From NZ13-RE01 sp049718665 (GTDB taxonomy: Bacteria; Dictyoglomota; Dictyoglomia; Dictyoglomales; Dictyoglomaceae), in contig JBNARO010000041.1 of NCBI GenBank assembly GCA_049718665.1, forward strand, positions 1-14,314: 14,314 nt of DNA, given 5' to 3'. Position 1 is the first letter of the stretch; the number at the start of each line of letters is the position of its first letter. The notes beneath the pieces were generated by a model, which saw only the letters and a program-made list of their open reading frames with translations, had not been told where the DNA came from and made no database searches. Shown piece after piece: positions 6,641 through 13,468 of the stretch. A program made the position numbers and the translations under genes.

Positions 6641-7647
6641 AGGTGAAATCTTATATAAATTACATCTCCGTCTTTAACAATATATTCTTTTTTTTCTAAT
6701 GAAACCCATCCTTTTTGATGAGCAGATTTCCAGTCTCCTGCTAATATCAATTTATTCCAAGAAATAACTTCTGCCCTAATAAAGCCTTTTGCTAAATCTG
6801 TATGAATAGTTCCTGCTGCTTCCAAAACAGAGCTTCCATTCTTTAATTTCCATGCTTTTACTTCTTTTTCATTTCCAGTAAAGAAAGTAATCCAGTCAAA
6901 ATATTTAAAGATTTCCTCATAAATCCTTTCTCCAATAAGATTCTTAAAACCAAATAAGGCAAGATATTCTAAGGCTTCTTTTTTATCCATTCCTAAAACT
7001 TCTTCCTCCAAACTTTCTGAAAAGATAACATAATTTTTATTTTCTTTATTTAAAGATTCTTTAAGTTCTTTTATCTTTGATTTATCTTCTAAGAACTCTT
7101 GAGAAGTATTTATCAAATAAAATATGGGTTTTAAACTTATAAAGTTCCATGATATTAATATCTTTATTTCTTCAGGTCTTAAATCACAAGAATTTAAAAG
7201 CTTTTCTTCCAATAAATATTGATAAACCTTTTCTAATAAAGTTCTTTCTGCTACACTAATTTTCCTATCTTTAAGATGCCTTTCACAAAGGTTTAGATCA
7301 TTTAATATTATTTCACTTTCCTCTCTTTTTATCTCATCTATTGGATCTTCCTCTTCAAGAAAGAGAGGGACAATATAAAGAATAAGCTCTGATCTTTGAA
7401 CATAAGTTATCAATTGGGGATTTCTTTTTGTAAAACTTGATTCCCCTGGAAGATCTATAAAATCTAAATAAATAGGAGTTATAACTTTGCTTTGAAAAGC
7501 TTTTGCTAAGGGAATTAATCTCTCATCATCCTTTGGAACAGCGCATATATTTATATCAAAAGGCTTTATATTTCCCTTTCCTTGGGATAATATTTTTAAC
7601 AAAGAGCTTTTTCCTGATCCTTTTCTTCCTAAAATTAATATAGACAT
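6637..7647 (-). CDS. Diverged YchF/OLA1-like P-loop NTPase with TGS-like C-terminus
   Basis: This 336-residue protein has a Walker A loop GRKGSGKS (7-14), a DLPG motif (65-68) at the place of the G3 element and NTSQE (180-184) matching the YchF-type N-x-x-E base-recognition motif in place of NKxD. The C-terminal 80 residues are closely YchF-like: TFFTGNEKEVKAW (254-266), IHTDLAKGFIRAEVI (281-295) and YIVKDGDVIYIRF (322-334), the TGS-like domain. YchF/OLA1 proteins bind ATP as well as or better than GTP and associate with ribosomes. Here the usual GxPNVGKST P-loop and the glycine-rich segment after G3 are changed or lost, so this is a divergent paralogue rather than canonical YchF (about 363 residues). 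It starts 2 nt after archease with no clear ribosome binding site, so translation is probably coupled. Confidence 0.75.
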   Translation of the reverse strand: MSILILGRKGSGKSSLLKILSQGKGNIKPFDINICAVPKDDERLIPLAKAFQSKVITPIYLDFIDLPGESSFTKRNPQLITYVQRSELILYIVPLFLEEEDPIDEIKREESEIILNDLNLCERHLKDRKISVAERTLLEKVYQYLLEEKLLNSCDLRPEEIKILISWNFISLKPIFYLINTSQEFLEDKSKIKELKESLNKENKNYVIFSESLEEEVLGMDKKEALEYLALFGFKNLIGERIYEEIFKYFDWITFFTGNEKEVKAWKLKNGSSVLEAAGTIHTDLAKGFIRAEVISWNKLILAGDWKSAHQKGWVSLEKKEYIVKDGDVIYIRFHL

Positions 7648-7649
7648 TA

Positions 7650-8066
7650 TTAAATATCAAAGACCACTTGAATACACCATTGATTTCCTTGATTCTCTAT
7701 TTTTAAAAGATTGTAGGTTACTGCTTTTATCTCCCTTTGTAGAGTATGTTTTTTAGGATCAAATTTTTCTCCAAAACCATGACTTATTAATTGTTCGTTT
7801 CCAATTAAAGTAACTTCAAATCTTTTAAATACAAGTCCTTTAACTTCAAAAACATATAAAAGTTCGTTTAGCCATGTGACTAAAAGAGATTCCAAATCTT
7901 CAGCGTCTACTTCAATATCAAATCTTGTTTTTTCTTGGATCTCTGTTATGGGTGTTATTAAATCAAACATTGCTTCAGCGCAGGATGCAAAAGCCTCTTC
8001 TTTTGTAGAGCCGTAGGCGATAATTCCAATGTCTGCAGTATGATCTAATAACTCATATTTTTTCAT
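7650..8066 (-). CDS. Archease (RtcB RNA-ligase activator family)
   Basis: At 138 residues it has full family length. The N-terminal motif DHTADIGI (8-15) carries the metal-binding Asp12. The middle has LLVTWLNELLYVFE (61-74), and EIKAVTYN (112-119) ends in Asn where relatives mostly have His. The C-terminus is VVFDI, with the second conserved Asp at 137. Archease helps the RtcB RNA ligase with guanylylation and turnover in tRNA splicing or RNA repair. No rtcB is present in this window, so the partner must lie elsewhere or the protein has another role. Its ATG overlaps the gyrA stop (ATGA, 8066-8063), and the YchF-like gene follows after 2 nt, so it is translationally coupled in a three-gene unit. 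Confidence 0.88.
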   Translation of the reverse strand: MKKYELLDHTADIGIIAYGSTKEEAFASCAEAMFDLITPITEIQEKTRFDIEVDAEDLESLLVTWLNELLYVFEVKGLVFKRFEVTLIGNEQLISHGFGEKFDPKKHTLQREIKAVTYNLLKIENQGNQWCIQVVFDI

Positions 8067-10492
8067 TTCTTATTCAGTTCACTTATTAGATCTAAAGCAA
8101 TAACCTCATCCTCAGGGGATAAAGATACTAATTTAACCCCTTGAGAATTTCTTCCCTGAATAGGAATAGTATTTACTGCAAGTCTTATAAATTGACCTTT
8201 TGCTGTACTTAAAAGAATCTCATCATCTGGCGAAACACTTTTTACTTGAATTAACTCTCCTGTTTTCTCTGTTATTTTTATTGCTTTAACTCCCTTTCCT
8301 CCTCTTCCTTGAATATGGAATTTATTGATATTTATTCTTTTTCCAAATCCTTTAGACGTTACTACGAGAATATCTTTCCCTTCTTCAACTACAATTCCTC
8401 CTATAACTTTATCTTTCTCTTGTAATCTCATGCCTATTACTCCTTGAGCTGTTCTTCCCATTTCTCTTACTTGTTTCTCCTTTATTCTAATAGCAAGTCC
8501 CTTTTGAGTAAAAAGCATAATCTCATCAGAACCAGAAGTTAAATGAACATTCACCAAAAAGTCCCCTTCTTCTAAGGATATAGCATTAATCCCAGTTTTT
8601 CTAATATTTACAAATTCTCTAAAGGAGGTCTTTTTCACTATCCCTTTAGAAGTTATAAAGAAGAGATAATTGTTTTGTGATGATAAATTCACTGAAATTA
8701 TTTCTGTAATCTTTTCTCCTTCATTTAAACTAATATACTCCTTTAAAGGAGTCCCTTTGCTTTGTCTCGAGGTCTCAGGTAATTCATAAGTTTTTAAAGA
8801 ATAGACTTTTCCTAAATTACTAAACAATAAGAGATTGCTCCTTGTGGAAGTAATGGTGAGATTTGTGATAATATCTTGATTTTGATTAGCTAAAGTATTT
8901 AACCCTTTTCCGCCTCTTCTTTGCAGTTGATAAGTAGAAAGAGGAAGTCTTTTTATATATCCATCGTGAGTGATACAGACCACTTCAGGATTATCAGGTA
9001 ATAAATCTTCTATAGTAAAGTCCTCTTTTTCTTCTTCTTGAATTTCTGTCCTTCTCTTATCAGAATATTTTTTCTTTATCTCTTTTAGTTCTTCTTCTAT
9101 TATCTTCCATAATAACTTTTCATCAGCAAGAATTTCTTTTAATCTTTCAATTTCATTATATAATTCCTCTGCTTCTTTTTCTATTTTTTCTCTTTCTAAT
9201 GCTGTTAATTGTTGCAGTCTCATATCTAAAATTGCTTGAACTTGAACTTGTGTAAGTCTAAATTTTAAAACTAAAATTTCCTTTGCTTTTTCAGGATTTG
9301 AGGAGTTTCTAATAATCTTTACTACCTCATCGAGATTCTGTAAGGCTATTAATAACCCCTCTAAGATATGAACTCTCTTCTGAGCCTTTTCTAAATCATA
9401 CTTTATTCTTCTTGTTACAACCTCTTTTCTATGTTCTAAAAAACCCTTTAAGAGTTCTAATAGATTGAATAATTTAGGTTGTCCATCAAGAATTGCTAAA
9501 AGGATTACTCCGAAAGTAGTTTCCAGAGGTGTATGTTTATAAAGTTGATTTAATATAATCTTGGGGTCCGCATCTTTTTTGAGCTCAATAACTACTCTAA
9601 TTCCATGTCTATCTGATTCATCTCTCAAATCTTTTATTCCTTGAATTTTCTTTTCTTGAACCAGTTCTGCAATTTGAGTAAGAAGATTTGCTTTATTAAC
9701 TTGATAGGGAATTTCAGTTATTACTATACTTTTTTCACCCTTTTTATTTTCTTCAATCTTTGATTTTGCCCTAATAACTATCTTCCCTTTTCCTGTAAGA
9801 TAGCTTTCCCTTATCCCTTTTTTCCCAACAATAATTCCCCCTGTAGGAAAGTCTGGTCCTGGAATAAATTTTAAAATCTCCTCTATATCTGCATGGGGAT
9901 TTTTTATTAAATAAAGGAGAGCATCTATAACTTCCGAAATATTATGGGGTGGGATATTTGTTGCCATTCCTACTGCAATTCCAGAGGACCCATTTATTAA
10001 GAGCTGTGGTATCTTTGTAGGAAGGACAGAAGGTTCCTTTAAGGAATTATCATAGTTAGGTACGAAATCCACGACATTTTTCTCAATATCCGCAATAAGT
10101 TCTGAGGCGATAGGTGCAAGCCTAACCTCAGTATACCTCATAGCTGCAGGTTCGTCTCCATCAACAGATCCAAAATTGCCATGTCCATCAATAAGGGGGT
10201 ATCTGAAGGAAAAATCTTGTGCCATTCTTACTAATGCTTCATAAACTGCTGCATCTCCATGAGGATGATATCTTCCTAAAACATTACCTACTACATGAGC
10301 ACTCTTCTTATAAGGTTTATTATGAAATATTCCAGCTTCATACATAGAATAGAGAATTCTTCTTTGAACAGGCTTTAAACCATCTCTTGCATCGGGTAAA
10401 GCACGCCCCATGATTACGCTCATAGCGTAATCTAAATATGAGGCTTCCATCTCTCTTTCTAATCCCACTAAAAGAATTTTACTTTTCTCCAT
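8063..10492 (-). CDS. gyrA: DNA gyrase subunit A
   Basis: This is a full-length 809-residue type IIA topoisomerase A subunit. The N-terminal winged-helix/tower region has GRALPDARDGLKPVQRRIL (29-47), the HPHGD motif (76-80) and the DNA-cleaving tyrosine Y120 in MRYTEVRL. The coiled coil covers about 430-480 and the C-terminal beta-pinwheel about 490-800. The GyrA box QRRGGKG lies near residue 523 and degenerate repeats (QGRGGKG, QGRNSQG) mark other blades; the intact box favours gyrase over topoisomerase IV. Where E. coli has Ser83 and Asp87, this protein has Ala81 and Glu85. The ribosome binding site is GGGAG just upstream of the start. It is first in an operon with archease and a YchF-like gene, and gyrB is not adjacent. 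Confidence 0.95.
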   Translation of the reverse strand: MEKSKILLVGLEREMEASYLDYAMSVIMGRALPDARDGLKPVQRRILYSMYEAGIFHNKPYKKSAHVVGNVLGRYHPHGDAAVYEALVRMAQDFSFRYPLIDGHGNFGSVDGDEPAAMRYTEVRLAPIASELIADIEKNVVDFVPNYDNSLKEPSVLPTKIPQLLINGSSGIAVGMATNIPPHNISEVIDALLYLIKNPHADIEEILKFIPGPDFPTGGIIVGKKGIRESYLTGKGKIVIRAKSKIEENKKGEKSIVITEIPYQVNKANLLTQIAELVQEKKIQGIKDLRDESDRHGIRVVIELKKDADPKIILNQLYKHTPLETTFGVILLAILDGQPKLFNLLELLKGFLEHRKEVVTRRIKYDLEKAQKRVHILEGLLIALQNLDEVVKIIRNSSNPEKAKEILVLKFRLTQVQVQAILDMRLQQLTALEREKIEKEAEELYNEIERLKEILADEKLLWKIIEEELKEIKKKYSDKRRTEIQEEEKEDFTIEDLLPDNPEVVCITHDGYIKRLPLSTYQLQRRGGKGLNTLANQNQDIITNLTITSTRSNLLLFSNLGKVYSLKTYELPETSRQSKGTPLKEYISLNEGEKITEIISVNLSSQNNYLFFITSKGIVKKTSFREFVNIRKTGINAISLEEGDFLVNVHLTSGSDEIMLFTQKGLAIRIKEKQVREMGRTAQGVIGMRLQEKDKVIGGIVVEEGKDILVVTSKGFGKRININKFHIQGRGGKGVKAIKITEKTGELIQVKSVSPDDEILLSTAKGQFIRLAVNTIPIQGRNSQGVKLVSLSPEDEVIALDLISELNKK

Positions 10493-10539
10493 AGCTCTCC
10501 CAATAATAATTTATTAAGATTTTTTCTGAAAGTTTCTTT

Positions 10540-10568
10540 ATTTTAGCATATATAATTTAATTTTTCTA
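10540..10568 (-). promoter_or_regulatory. Probable extended -10 promoter of the gyrA operon
   Basis: Read on the minus strand, TAAAAT (10545-10540) is preceded by TGC, giving an extended -10, and TAGAAA (10568-10563) is a weak -35 at 17 nt. Transcription would begin near 10533, about 40 nt before the gyrA ATG. The 115-nt gap to thiN (10493-10607) holds nothing else except a tandem 9-nt repeat at 10573-10590. I see no G+C-containing terminator hairpin for the upstream thiamine unit, so read-through from thiN is possible. Confidence 0.5.
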
Positions 10569-10572
10569 CCTT

Positions 10573-10590
10573 GAAGTATAAGAAGTATAA
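10573..10590. repeat. Tandem 9-nt direct repeat upstream of the gyrA promoter
   Basis: GAAGTATAA occurs twice in immediate succession (10573-10581 and 10582-10590). It lies just upstream of the proposed -35 of gyrA, where a regulator site or AT-rich UP-type element could act; it may also be chance in an AT-rich gap. Confidence 0.5.
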
Positions 10591-10607
10591 AAAGAGTTTT
10601 TTAATTT

Positions 10608-11249
10608 TTAAAAGAGGTGTACAATCAATAGAGTTCCAGATCTAATTCTTATGCAGGCTTTTTTTGATATGAATTCATTACTAATTCCTCGAGTTAAGTT
10701 TCTAAATAAAGGCTCATCTTTTAATGGATATTTAAGTCCTTGCAAAGTAATACCATCTACTCTTTCTGATATAGGAATGAGAGAGATAATTTCTCCCTCA
10801 TTCCCCCAAAATATTTTTTCCTCAGGTCCTATCATCAAAGTAATTTTTAGATTTCTATCTAAGACTAAAACATCTACCCCTTTATTTTTTATCCTTTCTA
10901 AGTAAAAGAGATTAGAAAGAAGATGGTCAATTCTCCCTCCTAAAAGACCTAAAAAATAAATAGTTTCAGGATTAAATTTCAGAGCTTCTTTTACAGCTAA
11001 TTCTAAATCTGTTTCATCTTTATCCTTAGGGTATATTTTCCATTCGATATTTTTACCTTTAAGCTCTTCCCAAATTTCCTCAGGTAAAGAATCTAAATCT
11101 CCCACAATAATATCAGGAGAAAGTCCCATCTTTAAGGCAGACTTTGTTCCTCCATTGGCACAAATAATTTTCTCTATAGGAAATATTTCCTCTATCTCCT
11201 TTATATCTAATTTATTTTCTCCATTAGCAAAGATTAGTATTTTTTTCAT
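10608..11249 (-). CDS. thiN: Thiamine pyrophosphokinase
   Basis: It converts thiamine to thiamine diphosphate using ATP, completing salvage of imported thiamine. Family motifs are clear, numbering from the start chosen here: CANGG near residue 30, GDLDSL near 51, DKDETDLELA near 80 and LGGRIDHLLSN near 104. The open frame extends up to 11309, but I choose the internal ATG at 11249: it gives 213 residues, the usual family length, begins with the typical first strand MKKILIFANGE, and forms a 4-nt ATGA overlap with the end of thiT. The 20 extra residues of the longer reading lie wholly inside thiT and match nothing in the family. Coexpression with thiT under the TPP riboswitch is expected. Confidence 0.9.
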   Translation of the reverse strand: MKKILIFANGENKLDIKEIEEIFPIEKIICANGGTKSALKMGLSPDIIVGDLDSLPEEIWEELKGKNIEWKIYPKDKDETDLELAVKEALKFNPETIYFLGLLGGRIDHLLSNLFYLERIKNKGVDVLVLDRNLKITLMIGPEEKIFWGNEGEIISLIPISERVDGITLQGLKYPLKDEPLFRNLTRGISNEFISKKACIRIRSGTLLIVHLF

Positions 11250-12055
11250 TTTTCTTCTGAGAGAGTCTTTTGTAATCTTGGAAAAATAATAAGGATTAGG
11301 GGAAGACAAACAAAAGTGCTTGGAGCTACTACAAAAAGATTATAAATTAAGGAGTAGAGCCATGCTGGAGTTCCAGGGGGAGCATATTGAGAAAAGAATA
11401 TTATTCCAGAGAAGAAGTGGGCTGCTAACCTTCCAAGACCTCCAAGAAATACACCTAATTCCAAAGGCTCAGATACTTTTCTTAAATATGCTCCATATAT
11501 CAAAAGAATACTACCTAAGACTCCTGCAACAAGGATTACTATACGGGAAATAGGATACCAGCTAAGTTTAAATTCTAAATCTTTAATTTCATTCTGTATT
11601 TCGTCTTTTTCTTTATCAGATGCTTTTTCTATTTTTATTTTCAATTCTTCTAAGGTTTTTTGAGCCTGAGGGAGTTCTGAAGAAATATTTACAAAAAATA
11701 AGGTAGAACCTAAAAGAAACAAAATAGCAATGACAATAGTAACAATCTTCGATATCTTTAAATTCTTAACTAATCCTGCCAAACTAATGAGGGAAAAGGC
11801 AATGGGATAATCTAATATATATTGGAACCAATGTACTACATATAAGTCTTGGAGAGAGTGAACTAACCCATAAACTAATCCAACAAAGAATCCTGAAAGA
11901 ATTCCCCATCTTAGAGTAAAAATAAACAATGGAAGCATTTGTAGGCTGATACTTCCTCCTTGAGGCATTTCGCCGATCTTTAAATACCAAAGAAGAAGGG
12001 CGAGAGCAATACTTAATCCTCCTTCGGTAAGCATTTGAATAGCTTTACCTTTCAT
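11246..12055 (-). CDS. thiT: Thiamine-specific ECF transporter S component with an internal insertion
   Basis: This is the membrane substrate-binding subunit for thiamine uptake. The N-terminal half shows the ThiT signature MPQGGSISLQMLP (30-42), FTLRWG (46-51) and the LDYPIAFSLISLAGL segment (81-95). The C-terminal third shows GRLAAHFFSGIIFFSQYAPPGTPAWLYSLIYN (208-239, two typical motifs in one run). ThiT proteins are usually about 180-200 residues; this one has 269. The excess is between residues about 100 and 195: a hydrophobic helix (102-123), a charged coiled-coil-like stretch (130-165) and another hydrophobic helix (169-190). The shared energising module (EcfA/EcfT) is not in the window. 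It has a strong ribosome binding site (GGAGGG) and is preceded by a TPP riboswitch. thiN overlaps it by 4 nt. Confidence 0.9.
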   Translation of the reverse strand: MKGKAIQMLTEGGLSIALALLLWYLKIGEMPQGGSISLQMLPLFIFTLRWGILSGFFVGLVYGLVHSLQDLYVVHWFQYILDYPIAFSLISLAGLVKNLKISKIVTIVIAILFLLGSTLFFVNISSELPQAQKTLEELKIKIEKASDKEKDEIQNEIKDLEFKLSWYPISRIVILVAGVLGSILLIYGAYLRKVSEPLELGVFLGGLGRLAAHFFSGIIFFSQYAPPGTPAWLYSLIYNLFVVAPSTFVCLPLILIIFPRLQKTLSEEK

Positions 12056-12076
12056 AAAGACTTCCCTCCTTTATAT

Positions 12077-12114
12077 AAAAAATTAAGTTCCCCACCACCT
12101 AAGGCAAGGAACTT
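12077..12114 (-). terminator. Intrinsic terminator of the TPP riboswitch expression platform
   Basis: On the minus strand, AAGTTCC (12114-12108) and GGAACTT (12091-12085) form a 7-bp stem, followed by AATTTTTT with six U residues (12082-12077). It sits between the aptamer and the thiT ribosome binding site, so it would stop transcription before thiT. Its left arm can alternatively pair with the 3' edge of the aptamer (12119-12124 with 12106-12111), giving an antiterminator. Confidence 0.8.
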
Positions 12115-12118
12115 ATTT

Positions 12119-12213
12119 TTCCCTCCCTTCGCTGGCATTACCCAGATCAGGTTCCAAGGGTCGGTAGCTTCCGCTACCCTCTCAGCCCCGGTATTAGGAG
12201 CTCCCCTGGGAGA
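12119..12213 (-). ncRNA. TPP (THI-box) riboswitch aptamer
   Basis: Read on the minus strand, the conserved thi-box elements are present in order: GGGGAGC near the 5' end, GGGGCTGAGAGGG, ACCCTTGGAACCTGATC and CTGGGTAATGCCAGCGAAGGGA. The closing stem P1 is UCUCCC (12213-12208) with GGGAGG (12127-12122). It precedes thiT and thiN, the expected targets. Binding of thiamine diphosphate should stabilise P1 and allow the downstream terminator to form, lowering expression of thiamine uptake and phosphorylation. Confidence 0.97.
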
Positions 12214-12235
12214 TCTATATTCAATTGTCTTAACT

Positions 12236-12262
12236 ATTATACCATAAATAGACTTATTTCAA
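12236..12262 (-). promoter_or_regulatory. Promoter of the TPP riboswitch-thiT-thiN unit
   Basis: On the minus strand a perfect -10 TATAAT (12241-12236) carries an extended TGG just upstream, with a TTGAAA-like -35 at 12262-12257 (15 nt spacing; 16 nt for TTTGAA). Transcription would start about 15 nt before the aptamer. The -35 overlaps the last codons of cysE, so the thiamine unit has its own promoter. Confidence 0.7.
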
Positions 12263-12937
12263 AGAATTTTTAATCTTTAATTCTTTTATTATAGATTCTA
12301 ACTCTTCCAGTTTGCTTTCAAGATAAGCTATTCTCACATTTAATTCTTCAATCAATTGCAATTGAGGATCAGGAAGATTCCCATGTTCTAAAACATCATT
12401 ACCAACTTTTTTTCCATCTTGAACCACAATTTTCCCTGGAACTCCTACTACTGTACAATTAGGAGGGACAGATTTTAGTACTACAGATCCCGCTCCAATT
12501 CTTACGTTGTCTCCTATAGTTATAGGTCCAAGTACTTTTGCCCCTGCTCCTATGACCACATTATTTCCAATAGTAGGATGTCTTTTCCCTTTCTCTTTTC
12601 CTGTTCCTCCAAGAGTAACTCCTTGATACAAAAGAACATTATCTCCAATCTCTGTAGTTTCACCAATTACTACTCCCATTCCATGATCTATAAAAAATCC
12701 CTTTCCAATTTTCGCTCCCGGATGAATTTCTATTCCTGTCAAAAATCTATTTATATGGGAAATTAATCTTGGGATTACTGGAATTTTTAACTTCCATAGA
12801 AAATGGGCAAATCTGTGAAGCAATATAGCATGGAATCCTGGATAGCAAAGAATTACTTCTAAAAAATTCCTTGCTGCAGGATCCTTTTCAAAAATTGCTT
12901 TATAATCAGCTTTTATAGTTTCCCATATTTTTCTCAT
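12254..12937 (-). CDS. cysE: Serine O-acetyltransferase
   Basis: This 227-residue enzyme makes O-acetylserine from serine and acetyl-CoA, the first step of cysteine synthesis. A helical N-terminal domain (1-65) is followed by a left-handed beta-helix of hexapeptide repeats (about 66-170). Catalytic residues are visible as IDHGMGVVIGETT (83-95, with Asp84 and His85) and KRHPTIG (118-124, with His120). The C-terminus extends into a likely coiled coil (about 195-222), unlike the short isoleucine-ending tail of E. coli CysE that binds CysK, so a cysteine synthase complex of that type is not evident. The ribosome binding site is GAGGTGG upstream of the ATG. It has its own promoter; no cysK is adjacent. 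Confidence 0.93.
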   Translation of the reverse strand: MRKIWETIKADYKAIFEKDPAARNFLEVILCYPGFHAILLHRFAHFLWKLKIPVIPRLISHINRFLTGIEIHPGAKIGKGFFIDHGMGVVIGETTEIGDNVLLYQGVTLGGTGKEKGKRHPTIGNNVVIGAGAKVLGPITIGDNVRIGAGSVVLKSVPPNCTVVGVPGKIVVQDGKKVGNDVLEHGNLPDPQLQLIEELNVRIAYLESKLEELESIIKELKIKNSLK

Positions 12938-12973
12938 AAAACCACCTCAATTTGTACTTTTTAAGTATAAATT

Positions 12974-13001
12974 ATTTTATCACAAATTACATCTTTGTAA
13001 A
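12974..13001 (-). promoter_or_regulatory. Probable promoter of cysE
   Basis: On the minus strand TTTACA (13001-12996) and TAAAAT (12979-12974) are separated by 16 nt, placing the start of transcription about 30 nt before the cysE ATG. The gap 12938-13071 also holds the divergent leader of the next + strand gene. Confidence 0.55.
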
Positions 13002-13030
13002 GATAAAAATTTGAGTTTCTTCATGCAAGA

Positions 13031-13065
13031 TATAAAAGGGTAACAATTCATGGTATAAAAGGATA
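13031..13065. repeat. 12-nt direct repeat in the leader of the DUF1284 gene
   Basis: TATAAAAGGGTAA (13031-13043) and TATAAAAGGATAA (13054-13066) differ at one base and lie 23 bp apart, about two helical turns. The first copy could contain the -10 of the downstream gene (TATAAA, 13031-13036) and the second contains the ribosome binding site (AAGG). No good -35 is visible for either. Confidence 0.45.
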
Positions 13066-13071
13066 ATAAAA

Positions 13072-13449
13072 ATGAAAATAAGAGCTCATCATTTACTTTG
13101 TTTACTCCATTTTGAAGGGAAAGGATACTCTGAAGAATTTATTAAAAACATGCAAATGCTTAAAGAAAGATTAGAAAAAGGAGAGATTTTTGAATTAATA
13201 GCTTCTCCAGATGATATATGTAGTAAATGTCCTTATCTTTTGAATGAAACATGTTCTAAAGGAGAGGATGAAATAAAAAGAAAAGATTTGAGGATTATAG
13301 AGTATTTAAACTTGAGAGAATCTGCTGAATATAATTTTTTACATCTAAAAGAGGCTATTTTAAGAAAGATAAAACGGAATATTTTTAAAGAGCTTTGCAA
13401 AGATTGCTCTTGGTTTTATTTATGTGTAAATAAAAATATTTTCATTTGA
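13072..13449 (+). CDS. DUF1284-family cysteine-rich protein
   Basis: This 125-residue protein begins with the family signature RAHHLLCLLHFEGKGYS (4-20) followed by PDDICSKCP (46-54), typical of DUF1284. It has seven cysteines: C10, then C50-x2-C53-x7-C61, then a C-terminal set C109-x2-C112-x5-C118, suggesting one or two metal sites (iron-sulfur or zinc). The function of the family is unknown; it is often described as a putative iron-sulfur-binding protein. There is no signal peptide or membrane segment. The ribosome binding site is weak (AAGG, about 13060-13063). The next gene starts 19 nt downstream, so the two are probably cotranscribed. Confidence 0.8.
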   Translation: MKIRAHHLLCLLHFEGKGYSEEFIKNMQMLKERLEKGEIFELIASPDDICSKCPYLLNETCSKGEDEIKRKDLRIIEYLNLRESAEYNFLHLKEAILRKIKRNIFKELCKDCSWFYLCVNKNIFI

Positions 13450-13468
13450 TGATTATTCTTTTAAACGA

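Noticed and set aside
8063..10492. Calling the topoisomerase A subunit ParC
   Set aside because: An intact GyrA box (QRRGGKG) and full-length C-terminal pinwheel fit gyrase better.
10651..10905. Plus-strand open frame of 84 codons opposite thiN
   Set aside because: It is antisense to a well-supported gene, has no ribosome binding site and no recognisable family features.
11250..11309. Upstream ATG giving thiN 20 extra residues
   Set aside because: The extension lies inside thiT and matches no family feature; the ATG at 11249 overlaps the thiT stop and gives the usual length.
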